A stretch of DNA of 64,000 bases from the NCBI GenBank assembly GCA_023460175.1, contig JAEWRC010000051.1:36155-100154 (forward strand), given 5' to 3'. How positions within the stretch are numbered: the stretch's first letter is position 1; each line of letters starts with the position of its first letter. The notes below the pieces were generated by a model. It saw only the letters and a list, made by a program, of their open reading frames with translations, was not told the DNA's origin and made no database searches. Source of the DNA: Actinomycetes bacterium. GTDB taxonomy: Bacteria; Actinomycetota; Actinomycetes; Mycobacteriales; Mycobacteriaceae. The position numbers and the translations under genes were made by a program. Shown piece after piece: positions 1 through 9,107 of this stretch.

Positions 1-267
1 GCGCGGATGCGGGCGATCCACGTAGAAATTGATACGGCTGTGATCGATACCTACGGTTGGTCGGACATTCCGCTTGATCATGGTTTTCACACATACCGCC
101 AGATACAGCGCTGGACGGTCAGTCCGACCGCACAGGTCGAGATATTGGATCGGCTACTGGAGGAGAATCACCGCCGAGCCGCAGAAGAAGGCAAGACGGC
201 AGCGAAACCGAAGCCCAAGGGCCGCAGTCGCAAGAATGTGTCAGACGCTCAGGAGAGACTGCTGTAA
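1..267 (+). CDS. drmMI: DISARM DNA methyltransferase DrmMI, C-terminal end (partial)
   Basis: Open frame entering from the left edge; the true start lies outside the window. Only about 88 residues are visible. They contain the segment AVIDTYGWSDIPLDHGFHTY followed by a short helical part (EILDRLLEENHRRAAEE) and a basic tail. This resembles the extreme C-terminus of large Eco57I/PglX-like adenine methyltransferases. The stop TAA overlaps the start of drmA by one base (TAATG), so the two are translationally coupled. In class 1 DISARM the adenine methylase DrmMI sits directly upstream of DrmA and marks host DNA. Identification rests mainly on this context; the catalytic motifs are not in the window. 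Confidence 0.72.
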   Translation, partial: ARMRAIHVEIDTAVIDTYGWSDIPLDHGFHTYRQIQRWTVSPTAQVEILDRLLEENHRRAAEEGKTAAKPKPKGRSRKNVSDAQERLL

Positions 268-3200
268 TGACCGACACCACTGCAAAGCCCAACAGCTCGG
301 AGGCAATGTACGAGTTGGCTTACGAACCGGACGGCACGTCGTTCACCGTCCGGGAGAACTTGGTCGACATCTTGGAGCGTGAGTTGCTCGGCCCGATCCA
401 CGGTCCTGGCGAGTTGCTGCCCTTCAGCCCACGCTCGCAGTACCTCATCGGGCATATCGCGCCGGTGCGGCTCACCGGCGCGGTGCAAGGAAGTGGCGAA
501 CAGGACGACGCTGTCGAGCGTGGCGATCTAGTTGAAACCCGGGCCGATGAGGGAGCGGTGTCGGAGATCCGTGGTGTCCCTGCGTTCGCTGCCGACGAGC
601 ATGAGGCCGATTCTGACGAGGACGACGCTGAGGACCGAGCGCCCAAGCAGGGGCTGATGATTCCTGCCTCGATGGGCCTGCGGTTTCAGGTGCCGCCGGA
701 GTTGGAGGCGTTTACCGTCACCGCGTCGTGGGGTACCTACGAGTCGGTGGAGACCGACAAGGTCACCAAAGCCGGCCGGCCTATCCGCCACTTCCAGCGG
801 GTACCGGTCGAGGAACCCCGCACCATTCGTCTTGCCGACCTCGTGACCGGTCAGACCGCAACGATCCCGTTGCGGGACACCATCTGTTTGCGGGTCGACC
901 GCTATGACGACGCGACCTTCGGCCGGGTGCTCATTGAGATCGCGTTGTGCAATGACCGCGAGACACCGATGCCGATTCCGATTGGGATGTGGATGTTCCA
1001 AACGAAGCTGTACGTGGACGCGGTCGGATCCGAGGTGTTCCTGCCGGTCTGCGATGTGCTCGAACAGAACTTGCCCGAGCACGATCCCGAGGTGCAACGG
1101 CTGAATCTGCAGTACCGCAACCGGCTCGAGTACGCGATCGGGCGTACCTGCTCGGTCGACTGGACCGCCAAGAAGGGGTCGCGGCGCGCTACAGCGGTAT
1201 GGACCACGTGGCTGCCGGTCGCCGAGACGCCGCAGACCAAGGCACGCGATGTCGAGAAAGCCTTGCTGTCCATGGACGCCCTGACCACAGTGACCGCCGA
1301 GCAGCTGCGCTCGGGTCTGGAACCGCTGGTCACCGGTTACGGAGACTGGCTCGACGAGCAACAGCGCGCTGCTGAGCAGCTGCCCGAACATCTGCGGGAC
1401 ACCGCCGATTTGGCGTTGGTGGAGGCGCGTCGCGCCCACCAGCGTCTGCAGGATGGACTGGATCACGTCGTCGGCGACGCGGAGCCGTTGCGCTGTTTTC
1501 AGTTCATGAACGCCGTGATGCGTGATCAGCGCATCGCCTCCCAAGTGGCGGCGCTGCGGGCTTCCGATCCCACGCTGTCGATCGCTGACGCTCGCGGCCA
1601 GGTTGCCGATAGAGGGGAGAAGGCGGCATCGTGGCGGCCGTTCCAGTTGGCGTTCATTCTCATGCAGCTGGGCGCATTGTCGGACCCGGCAGCGCCGCTG
1701 CGCAGCGCTGAGCATCTGTCGCGGGTCGAGCTGTTGTTCTTCCCGACCGGTGGCGGCAAGACCGAGGCCTACCTTGGGTTGGCCGCGTTCACCTTCGCGA
1801 TCCGCCGGCGCCAGGGTGTCATCGACTCTGCTGACGGTCCCTTGGATGGCCGCGATGGGGTGGCGGTGCTGATGCGGTACACGCTGCGGCTGTTGACCGC
1901 CCAGCAGTTCCAGCGGGCCACCGCGCTGGTGTGTGCGGCCGAGCTGGCCCGCCAGGCCGATGAAACCACCTGGGGTGTCGAGCCGTTCCGGATCGGGTTG
2001 TGGGTCGGCACCGATGTGAGTCCGAAGCGGTTCGAAGAAGCCGACGAACAGCTCACCAAGGCCAATGAGTATGGGGCGCATCGGCTGACGGTGCTGCAGG
2101 TGCAGCGCTGCCCGTGGTGCGGCATACCAATCACCGCGGCCCAGGTCAAGGCCGACGCGACGGTGCGGCGGGTGTTCGTCTACTGCGGTGACGACTTGGC
2201 GCGCTGCCCATTCTCCAAGGGCGGTCAGGTCAGCGAAGGGTTGCCGATCCTGACCGTGGACGAGGAAATCTACCGGCTCACACCGGCATTCGTCATCGCG
2301 ACGGTCGACAAGTTCGCCCGTCTGGCCCGCGAAGGTGAAGCCGCGGCATTGTTCGGCTATGCCGGTCAACGCTGCGCCCGTCACGGCTATGTCCACCCCG
2401 ACTATGCGGGGTGCAACATCTCCACCGCACATCCCGCCGCGAACGGGTATCCCACGGCCACCGTGCATCCGGTGGATCGGCTGCGTCCACCAGATCTGAT
2501 CATTCAGGACGAGCTGCATCTGATCACCGGGGCGCTGGGGACCTCCGTCGGCCTGTTCGAGGTTGCGGTCGAAACCCTGGCGTCGTGGGAACGACCTGAC
2601 GGAACCCCGGTGCGGCCGCTGATCGTTGCCTCGACCGCGACTGTCCGCAACGCCCAAGAGCAGGTGCGTGGCCTGTACGGGCGGCGGGTGGAGATTTTTC
2701 CGCCGCAGGTGCTTGACGTCGCCGACACCTACTTCTCCCGCGAGATCCCGATCACCAAGGCCACTCCCGGTCGCCGCTACGTGGGCGTGAGTGCGCAGGG
2801 GGTGCGTCTGGCCAGCGCCGAGATCCGGGTCACCGAGGTGCTTTTGTCGGCGGGACAGCTGATGTTCGACCGCAGCGGCATGGCCGCCGACCCATACATG
2901 ACCCTGGTCGGCTACTTCAACGCCACCCGAGAACTCGCTGGCATGACTCGCTACCTCGGTGATGACGTGCAGAACCGAGTCAAACGGCCCCGCAAGGATT
3001 CGGGGTTCCCGCCGCGGATCGGAACCGATTACGGCTTCCTCAACAAGGGTGAGCTCACCGGCCGCATGGCCTCGTCGAAGATCGGTGAGACCCTCGACCG
3101 GCTGGGGTTGGAGTTTGACCCCGACTACGACACCACCGAAGCCTTCCGGGCACGCATGGCTGCGCAGAAGGAAGGCAAGAAGGTATCGAGCCGCAAGGTA

Positions 3201-3980
3201 CCGCCATTCGACGCGGTACTGGCCACCTCGATGCTGCAGGTCGGGGTGGACGTGCAGCGCCTTGGGTTGATGCTCGTCGTTGGACAGCCCAAGAACACCG
3301 CCGAGTACATCCAGGCATCCTCCCGCGTCGGCCGCGACGAAGAGCGGCCCGGATTGGTGGTCACCCTGGGCAACTGGGCACGCCCACGCGATCTGGCCCA
3401 TTACGAGCAGTTTCGCCACTACCACGAAACGTTCTACGCGCAGGTCGAGGCGCTATCGGTCACGCCCTACTCACCGACCTCACTGGATCGGGGGCTGGAC
3501 GGCCTGCTGATCAGCGCCGCCCGGGTCAGCCAGGCCCGCATCGATGACGGACTTTCCCCGGAGCGCGACGCCTGGCGGATCAAAGACCAACGGGCAGACG
3601 TCGAGCGAATCGCCGAACGACTGAAAGCCCGGATCAAGCTCGCCGCCCTGGACGAGGCGGCGGTGAAGTATGCCAGCGACCTCCTAGTCAACAAGATCGA
3701 CCGCTGGGTCGAGCGGGCCACCCGCGCCGGCGACATGCACAAGACACTGGTCTATGAACGCACCGGGGAAGGCGACAAGTATCTGCCGCTGCTGATGAGC
3801 CCGGAGAACGCCAAGGCTGGCGTCAGCTCGTCGACCCAGGCGCCGTTCGTCGTCGCGAACTCGATGCGCGAAGTGCAACCGGAGATCAACATTCTCGTCA
3901 GCCCGATCCCGGAACGCCTGTTCGCGCACATGCCTGACGGTGCACCGCGATGGACCCTGCCGGTGGGGGATGAGGACTGA
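267..3980 (+). CDS. drmA: DISARM helicase DrmA
   Basis: 1237 residues, in the normal range for DrmA, the large SF2-type helicase of the DISARM phage-defence system. Visible motifs are a Walker A loop PTGGGKTEAY near residue 492, a DEXH-type box IIQDELH near 747, a motif III-like VASTAT, a motif V-like VGVDVQRLG near 992 and a motif VI-like SSRVGRD near 1020. A Cys cluster (CPWCG at about 615 and further Cys near 640-647) probably binds zinc between the helicase lobes. The N-terminal 450 residues have no motif I recognise. It overlaps drmMI by 1 base and drmB by 1 base (TGATG), so one operon. Family knowledge: DrmA with DrmB forms the core DNA-engaging complex of DISARM. Confidence 0.93.
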   Translation: MTDTTAKPNSSEAMYELAYEPDGTSFTVRENLVDILERELLGPIHGPGELLPFSPRSQYLIGHIAPVRLTGAVQGSGEQDDAVERGDLVETRADEGAVSEIRGVPAFAADEHEADSDEDDAEDRAPKQGLMIPASMGLRFQVPPELEAFTVTASWGTYESVETDKVTKAGRPIRHFQRVPVEEPRTIRLADLVTGQTATIPLRDTICLRVDRYDDATFGRVLIEIALCNDRETPMPIPIGMWMFQTKLYVDAVGSEVFLPVCDVLEQNLPEHDPEVQRLNLQYRNRLEYAIGRTCSVDWTAKKGSRRATAVWTTWLPVAETPQTKARDVEKALLSMDALTTVTAEQLRSGLEPLVTGYGDWLDEQQRAAEQLPEHLRDTADLALVEARRAHQRLQDGLDHVVGDAEPLRCFQFMNAVMRDQRIASQVAALRASDPTLSIADARGQVADRGEKAASWRPFQLAFILMQLGALSDPAAPLRSAEHLSRVELLFFPTGGGKTEAYLGLAAFTFAIRRRQGVIDSADGPLDGRDGVAVLMRYTLRLLTAQQFQRATALVCAAELARQADETTWGVEPFRIGLWVGTDVSPKRFEEADEQLTKANEYGAHRLTVLQVQRCPWCGIPITAAQVKADATVRRVFVYCGDDLARCPFSKGGQVSEGLPILTVDEEIYRLTPAFVIATVDKFARLAREGEAAALFGYAGQRCARHGYVHPDYAGCNISTAHPAANGYPTATVHPVDRLRPPDLIIQDELHLITGALGTSVGLFEVAVETLASWERPDGTPVRPLIVASTATVRNAQEQVRGLYGRRVEIFPPQVLDVADTYFSREIPITKATPGRRYVGVSAQGVRLASAEIRVTEVLLSAGQLMFDRSGMAADPYMTLVGYFNATRELAGMTRYLGDDVQNRVKRPRKDSGFPPRIGTDYGFLNKGELTGRMASSKIGETLDRLGLEFDPDYDTTEAFRARMAAQKEGKKVSSRKVPPFDAVLATSMLQVGVDVQRLGLMLVVGQPKNTAEYIQASSRVGRDEERPGLVVTLGNWARPRDLAHYEQFRHYHETFYAQVEALSVTPYSPTSLDRGLDGLLISAARVSQARIDDGLSPERDAWRIKDQRADVERIAERLKARIKLAALDEAAVKYASDLLVNKIDRWVERATRAGDMHKTLVYERTGEGDKYLPLLMSPENAKAGVSSSTQAPFVVANSMREVQPEINILVSPIPERLFAHMPDGAPRWTLPVGDED

Positions 3981-6025
3981 TGACCGAGACCGATGACGTA
4001 ATGCTGCACGATCCCGTCGAGGCGCTGGACCCGCTCACGGATGCCGAAGACGCGGTGGTGAAGAACCGCGCTAAGGTCGGCTCCTCACGTCCGTCATCGC
4101 TGCTCTACACCTACGGGCCGGGCGCCATCATGGACCTGCCCGGGTTCTCGGTGATGCCGGCCGGTCTCGATGACTGGGAGCCGATCTGGAAACGGCGCGA
4201 ACACGTTCCGACGATCATCGAACCGCGACTGCTCAACGTCGCCCGGATGCATTTGGGACATCAGGTGGATGCGCTGCGGCCCTACCCGTGGCAGCCCAAA
4301 CAGAACGCATTCGCCAAAGACGGTGCCGATCTGGGTATCCCGGCGCGAGTATTCCCGCAGTGGCTGCGCTGCACCGGATGCGACTACCTGGGCCCGCTGC
4401 CGCGGTTCAGCTACAGCAACACCCACCCGTTCCGTCCCGATCTGGCGCAGTTCACCCATAAGAGCTGCCCCGGCCGCGGGGCCCAACGCTCCGACGGAAA
4501 GTCTGGACGGCGAGAAAGCCCGGCGGTACCGGCGCAGCATCTGCTGACCTGCACCAACGGTCACGTCGACGAGTTCCCGTATGAACTATGGGTGCACCGG
4601 GGCAAGCGTTGTCCGAAAGCCGAACGGCCCGACCTGAAGATGCGCGACGCCAATCTCGGCAAGAGCGTCGGGTCGATGATCGCGTGCGCGTCATGTGGCG
4701 CTACCCGCGGTATGGCCGAGGCCCAGGGCTCGGTCGGTCGCGACAAGCTCCCGCAGACCTGCCGCGGTCGCCACCCGCACTTGAATGCGTTCGACAAGGA
4801 ATGCGGTGCGCAGCCGGCGTTGATCATGATGGGCGCATCGAACCTCTGGTTTACCTCTACCCAGTCAATCATCGTGATGCCGCGCACCGACGCGGAAAAG
4901 GCCGAAGCCCTTGGTGATCGGCTGCGCGTTGAACTCGGCGTCGATACCGTCAAACAGTTCGTCGGCCAGCTCGACGTGATCCGCGCGATGGCAGAGATGA
5001 AGAACGTTGACCTGACCGAAGTGTCCGATGACGGCCTGGCCAGCGCGGTCGCCGATGTGCTGGTGCCGCCGGAATCCGAGGAACAGCGCAAGCAGAAGCT
5101 CGATGCTTGGGATCCCGCTGAACTGCTCATCCCGGAGTGGCAATACCTGCAGAAGCCGGCGCTGTTCCCGACGCAGAAGAACACCAGCGGGCTGATGGTG
5201 ACCGACATGTCCCGCGGCCCTGAGCTTCCCGCCCAGATCAGCCGGGTGGTCGCGGTCAACCAGATGAAGAAGATCAACGCCTTCATCGGATTCACCCGGC
5301 TCGACGAGATGGACCGCGTCAACGACCTGCCCAGCCGCCTCGTCAAACTCACCCGCAACGGAAGACCCACCTGGGTGCCGGCCACCGAAGACCGCGGCGA
5401 GGGAATCTTCCTGCAACTGCGCCTCGACGAGGTAGAGGCTTGGGAGAACACCATCTACACCACGCCGTTGTGGGAGGCTCACCGCGCCGCGAACCGCCGC
5501 AACTTTTCCCGTAGGTTCTCCGAAACCGCCAAAGCGGTCGACCCCGACACTCGGCTACCCGCACCACGGTATTGGTTGCTGCACACGCTGTCGCACATCC
5601 TGATCCGCGAAATGGCCATGTCGTGCGGCTACGGCGCGGCGAGCCTGACCGAACGGATCTACGGCTGGCCTGCCTCCGCGCACCGCGAGGGTGCCGCCGG
5701 TCTGCTGATTTGCACCACGGCCTCAGACAGCGAAGGAACCTTGGGCGGTCTCGTCGCTCTGGCTGATCCCATCCGGCTGCAAGGACTTGTCATCTCAGCG
5801 CTGCGGCGAGCCGGCCGGTGCTCCTCAGATCCGGTGTGCGCCATGCGCACCCCCAGCGACCCGGAGGACTTCCTGCACGGAGCGGCATGCCACTGCTGCA
5901 CCTTCGCTTCCGAGACGTCGTGCGAGAAGGCGAACCGCTTCCTCGACCGCCGCTTCCTGCTCACGCTGCCCAGCGCGGACGGCAAGCCAGTGCCGGGGTT
6001 CTTCGGGGACCCTGATGTCCAATGA
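3980..6025 (+). CDS. drmB: DISARM protein DrmB (DUF1998 family)
   Basis: 681 residues. DrmB is the second core DISARM protein and partners the DrmA helicase. The N-terminal signature LLYTYGPGAIMDLPG is near residue 40. A CTGCDYLG pair near 131 and other CxxC-type pairs (CASCG) suggest zinc sites. The C-terminal DUF1998 domain is seen from LHTLSHILIREMA near 533 to a Cys-rich end (CHCC and flanking Cys, about 614-650). The gene starts on the A of the drmA stop codon and its 3' end overlaps drmC by 11 bases. The drmA-drmB-drmC order and tight overlaps are the standard DISARM core. Confidence 0.92.
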   Translation: MTETDDVMLHDPVEALDPLTDAEDAVVKNRAKVGSSRPSSLLYTYGPGAIMDLPGFSVMPAGLDDWEPIWKRREHVPTIIEPRLLNVARMHLGHQVDALRPYPWQPKQNAFAKDGADLGIPARVFPQWLRCTGCDYLGPLPRFSYSNTHPFRPDLAQFTHKSCPGRGAQRSDGKSGRRESPAVPAQHLLTCTNGHVDEFPYELWVHRGKRCPKAERPDLKMRDANLGKSVGSMIACASCGATRGMAEAQGSVGRDKLPQTCRGRHPHLNAFDKECGAQPALIMMGASNLWFTSTQSIIVMPRTDAEKAEALGDRLRVELGVDTVKQFVGQLDVIRAMAEMKNVDLTEVSDDGLASAVADVLVPPESEEQRKQKLDAWDPAELLIPEWQYLQKPALFPTQKNTSGLMVTDMSRGPELPAQISRVVAVNQMKKINAFIGFTRLDEMDRVNDLPSRLVKLTRNGRPTWVPATEDRGEGIFLQLRLDEVEAWENTIYTTPLWEAHRAANRRNFSRRFSETAKAVDPDTRLPAPRYWLLHTLSHILIREMAMSCGYGAASLTERIYGWPASAHREGAAGLLICTTASDSEGTLGGLVALADPIRLQGLVISALRRAGRCSSDPVCAMRTPSDPEDFLHGAACHCCTFASETSCEKANRFLDRRFLLTLPSADGKPVPGFFGDPDVQ

Positions 6026-6719
6026 CCCGCTGACCCAGCTGGGGGAGTACCTCACCGCGACCGAGGCCCAAAGCCTGGCTGCGCTTCTGGAGTTTGGCGA
6101 GCACACGATGCACGCACTCGCATCCGTGAGCCCTGCGCGACGCGAACGTGCCGCCGAACTGCTGAAATCCGCAGGCCTCGGTCACGAGTCTCAAGGGCTC
6201 GCAGTAGCAGTGCTCCGAGGTATTGCCGGAGCAAAATCTGCGATTCGTGAACTTGTGCCGGTCTGGACGATGCCCGGCAACGAAGCCACCGTCGGCCATC
6301 TCACCAACCAGTTCCACGACGTAGTCTCCGCAGCGCGAGTCGCGGTGACGTGCGCGACATACAACTTCTCCACCAGCTCAGCCATGTGGGACGCACTCCA
6401 AACAGCTTCGGAGGAACCCGACCTCGCGGTCTGCGTGTACGTCGACGCAGGTGTCGGTGACCCCGACAGCGTCAAAGCACGTCTACCCCGTGCCACCGTG
6501 TACCGCTCGACCAACCTGCCGGACGGGAAACCCATCGTCAGCCACGCCAAGTTCATCGTCGTCGACCACGAGATCGTGTTACTCACTAGCGCGAACTTTT
6601 CCTACAGCGCAGAGAACCGCAACATCGAGTTCGGACTGCTGATTCACGACAGCGGCCTCGCGGCGTCCATCGAATCGACCATGGCAAGCAAGCGTGGGAG
6701 CCTGTATGCCCTGGTGTAA
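6015..6719 (+). CDS. drmC: DISARM phospholipase D-like protein DrmC
   Basis: 234 residues from ATG 6015, chosen because it gives the usual short overlap (11 bases) with drmB; the open frame extends upstream but only inside drmB. A single HKD-type motif, HAKFIVVDHEIVLLTSANFS (H177, K179, D184), is followed by an NRNIEFG segment typical of PLD-like nucleases. One HKD per chain implies an active dimer. DrmC is the third core DISARM gene, and family work found it to be less essential than DrmA/B. No other DISARM gene follows before the convergent minus-strand gene, so the locus ends here. Confidence 0.9.
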   Translation: MSNDPLTQLGEYLTATEAQSLAALLEFGEHTMHALASVSPARRERAAELLKSAGLGHESQGLAVAVLRGIAGAKSAIRELVPVWTMPGNEATVGHLTNQFHDVVSAARVAVTCATYNFSTSSAMWDALQTASEEPDLAVCVYVDAGVGDPDSVKARLPRATVYRSTNLPDGKPIVSHAKFIVVDHEIVLLTSANFSYSAENRNIEFGLLIHDSGLAASIESTMASKRGSLYALV

Positions 6720-6730
6720 TAACGCAGCCT

Positions 6731-6764
6731 GGCCTGGCGTGAAAGAAATCCAGGCCTGAGTTTG
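6731..6764 (+). terminator. possible terminator after drmC
   Basis: Arms GGCCTGG (6731-6737) and CCAGGCC (6750-6756) with a 12-base loop, followed by a short T run. It lies in the 88-base gap between the convergent drmC and 6808-7662 genes. Modest stem; assigned by position as much as by structure. Confidence 0.4.
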
Positions 6765-6807
6765 GACAGCTCGGCTGATTGTGGAAGTCCATAGTCTTCT
6801 GACCCAT

Positions 6808-7662
6808 TCAGAAGTCTTGATCCACCCGGCGCAAGATGTTCGCGAGCATGATCACCGAGTCCGCTGCGATTCCGGCCTCCCGCCGCGTAGGCGCAGTGGA
6901 GTGCTTCACGCTGTGTGCCAGCTCGATCACCTTGTTCGCGACGCCGCGGATCGCCTCGTTGTTCTTGCCCGCCAAAGAGTCCTCGACGTAGCGGCCGATG
7001 CGCTGCTTGGTCTTGTCGGCCGGCGGCTCGGTCTCGCCGTCTCGGAGATGCACGGAGGGGTCGTAAATAGTGCGGCTCAGCGCCTCAAGCACGCCTACGG
7101 CGCGGTTGCCGACGTCGCGGTAGTCCTGCGTGGTGGTGGCGGTGCGGAAACGCCGGCGAAGCTCGGTGAGCTCCTCGTCAACCTTCGGCCAGCCCGTCTT
7201 GGCGTGCGGCGACACCGCCTCAGCGTTCACAGCGCGGAACTGATCCTCCTCCTGCCGATCCAGCTCCGCCTGTACCGGGGCAAACAGCTCGTTAAGGAGG
7301 TCTCGGCGGGCTTGCCAGGAGTTATAGCAGCCGTTACGCAACCAATGCGTCTTGAAGGTGGCGAAGTCCCGCCAGGGGAAGCTCAGTGTGATGCCGATTC
7401 GCGAGAGGGTCGCGGTCAGGGCGCGCTGGGCAAGGGCGATTTCCTGGTCGTCGAGCGCGTTGCTGCCGTCGGTGCCGAACGCAGTCAGATTGTCCCACAC
7501 CAAATGGTTCAGCGCGATCGCTACGTCGAGGTCGTCCGTGCGGGCTACGGGGCCGGCACGCAGCTCGTTCAGCAGGTCCTTCCGCAGCTTCGTCGTGATG
7601 GTCGGTTCACTCGACCATGGACTGACCGTCTCGGTCTCCTCGAAGAAGTCGTCCGGTCCCAT
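6808..7662 (-). CDS. hypothetical protein, last gene of the Tn7-like operon
   Basis: 284 residues from ATG 7662; the frame stays open upstream to 7785 but that part overlaps the preceding gene and is low-complexity. Soluble, no signal peptide or membrane segment. The C-terminal third is helical and ends with a KVIELAHSVKHS segment and a long hydrophobic helix (AADSVIMLANIL). This superficially resembles C-terminal helical domains of some abortive-infection proteins, but I cannot assign a family. It follows tniQ and the 7703-8155 gene on the same strand and abuts drmC convergently. It is either transposon accessory or cargo, possibly a defence gene, judging only by location. Confidence 0.7.
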   Translation of the reverse strand: MGPDDFFEETETVSPWSSEPTITTKLRKDLLNELRAGPVARTDDLDVAIALNHLVWDNLTAFGTDGSNALDDQEIALAQRALTATLSRIGITLSFPWRDFATFKTHWLRNGCYNSWQARRDLLNELFAPVQAELDRQEEDQFRAVNAEAVSPHAKTGWPKVDEELTELRRRFRTATTTQDYRDVGNRAVGVLEALSRTIYDPSVHLRDGETEPPADKTKQRIGRYVEDSLAGKNNEAIRGVANKVIELAHSVKHSTAPTRREAGIAADSVIMLANILRRVDQDF

Positions 7663-7702
7663 GGGAAGCGACGCTACCGAGGCGGGGTGACATCGCGAAC
7701 TG

Positions 7703-8155
7703 TCACTCGCCTGCGAGAGCTCGACCGAGCGTGACCGCGAACTCTTTCTGTCGCCCGGACGAGGGGAAAGGGATCCGCATCCCACTGACCGGGAGGCCCG
7801 CGGCAGCCAACGCGGGATACGCCGCGCGGAATACGTCGGCCTTGATCAGGATGATGCGTTCGGGTTCCACCTCGGCAATCCGGTCAACAGTCAAGGAGCG
7901 CGGGCACGTATCAATCGTCAGTCCGGAGTCGGGGTGGCAATCGAGGTATATGTGGGGAACTTCGGCAGCAGTCTCAAAGCTGCCGTCTACAACCTGAATC
8001 GCGCTGATGCGGACTCCAGCCATGCATCCGGCGGGGAACCGCTCGGGTGTGTAGACGACGCGGGATGCGACGCCCTGGTCCAACTCCCATTCAGTGCAGA
8101 TCGATCCGATTGGGGTAGCGGGCTCCTTATGACTTCGGCTTGACGTTGCCACCAT
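7703..8155 (-). CDS. hypothetical protein downstream of tniQ
   Basis: About 150 residues. ATG 8155 or the adjacent GTG 8152 is favoured because a GGGAGGA sequence lies just upstream; the longer frame to 8230 lies inside tniQ. The 3' end of tniQ overlaps this start by about 29 bases, so expression is likely coupled. The C-terminal part (ILIKADVFRAAYPALAAAG, then PFPSSGRQKEF) vaguely recalls the last strand and loop of the uracil-DNA-glycosylase-like fold, but key residues cannot be confirmed and I do not assign a function. It is the fifth gene of the minus-strand transposition operon. Confidence 0.68.
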   Translation of the reverse strand: MVATSSRSHKEPATPIGSICTEWELDQGVASRVVYTPERFPAGCMAGVRISAIQVVDGSFETAAEVPHIYLDCHPDSGLTIDTCPRSLTVDRIAEVEPERIILIKADVFRAAYPALAAAGLPVSGMRIPFPSSGRQKEFAVTLGRALAGE

Positions 8156-9107
8156 CGTCCTCCCTGTACCACTGAGACTCGCGTGAATGGCTGCTCGGCG
8201 CGACTTCGACTTCATCTGGGGGAGTTCCAAGTTCGCCCAATATTGCCTGTCGGAAGGGATCCGATGCGCCGCTCGGGGATAAGCCGGGGAAGATTCTTCT
8301 CAGTCGAATGTGCGACATTGCAACGATTTTCCCAGCCGATGACCTACCTTCTTTCGCGAAGTCGTGCCGTAGCGAAACGATGAGGTCCGTTAGCGCTACC
8401 GCGCTCGGGTACCAGGCGGCGGCCTGTCGGGCAATCGTCGGTGGTGCGTCATCGGGAACATCGAGCTGTTCCCGGCGCCGCTGGATACTAGGTTCTCGGG
8501 ATAAGGCCGGCCAATGTGACCACCGAGCAAAACAGCCGATGGCAGCATAGAAGCAGCAACACACGGGGCCGCGGCCCCACCGTCGGATGAGGAGAAGGTG
8601 ATTGCGGTGCGCGTCTGCGATGTCAGGACACTGGTAGACTGAAAACTGTTCGTGTAGAGGGGCTCTCAGTATAGAACTCCCCGTCCACCTCTGATGTCTG
8701 GGGCAGATCACCTGTTCATGGCTAGCAAAAACAGTCACTGCTTGACTTCGGCTTCGGGTTTGCGCGGCGGCACAGTGGCTGCACGCGGGGCGGGTTCTCG
8801 CCCGCTTCGAGACATGGCCGATGAGGTGAGGCCATCGCTCAATTGCCTGCGGGTATCGGAGTTCTGGAAGTGCCGCGACCAACCCGCGCTCCGTGAACCC
8901 GGTTAACTCAACGAGGTCCGCAACAAAGTAGGGTTGTCGGGCGAGCCGAGGCAACCAGCCGGGTCGTAAGAGATTCTGATCCGTGAGCCGTCGGAGGTAG
9001 CTTTTCAGCGTCTCAGATTCCATCTGAGATAGCGGTACCGGCAGCCGCCGTCTGCTGTACCGGATTCCCTCTGGGGGCGTCAGTGGTAATTCGGAACGGG
9101 ATGGCAT
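8127..9107 (-). CDS. tniQ: TniQ/TnsD-family target-selection protein
   Basis: 326 residues. The N-terminal TniQ signature is visible as PLSQMESETLKSYLRRL (residues 25-41) followed by N45. A zinc knuckle follows, C109-x2-C112 and C135-x2-H138. TniQ/TnsD proteins recognise the target or bridge TnsC to a targeting factor in Tn7-like and Tn5053-like elements. Its ATG (9107) overlaps the tnsC stop by one base (TAATG). At 326 residues it is shorter than Tn7 TnsD (about 500) and nearer TniQ of Tn5053/CAST systems, so target specificity could need another partner. Confidence 0.88.
   Translation of the reverse strand: MPSRSELPLTPPEGIRYSRRRLPVPLSQMESETLKSYLRRLTDQNLLRPGWLPRLARQPYFVADLVELTGFTERGLVAALPELRYPQAIERWPHLIGHVSKRARTRPACSHCAAAQTRSRSQAVTVFASHEQVICPRHQRWTGSSILRAPLHEQFSVYQCPDIADAHRNHLLLIRRWGRGPVCCCFYAAIGCFARWSHWPALSREPSIQRRREQLDVPDDAPPTIARQAAAWYPSAVALTDLIVSLRHDFAKEGRSSAGKIVAMSHIRLRRIFPGLSPSGASDPFRQAILGELGTPPDEVEVAPSSHSRESQWYREDDGGNVKPKS

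Noticed and set aside
528..3425. 965-residue minus-strand open frame
   Set aside because: Antisense to drmA, low-complexity Arg/Gln/Pro-rich translation without domains; an artefact of GC-rich third positions.
6781..7734. 317-residue plus-strand frame
   Set aside because: Antisense to the 6808-7662 gene with Arg/Val/Gly-rich noise translation.
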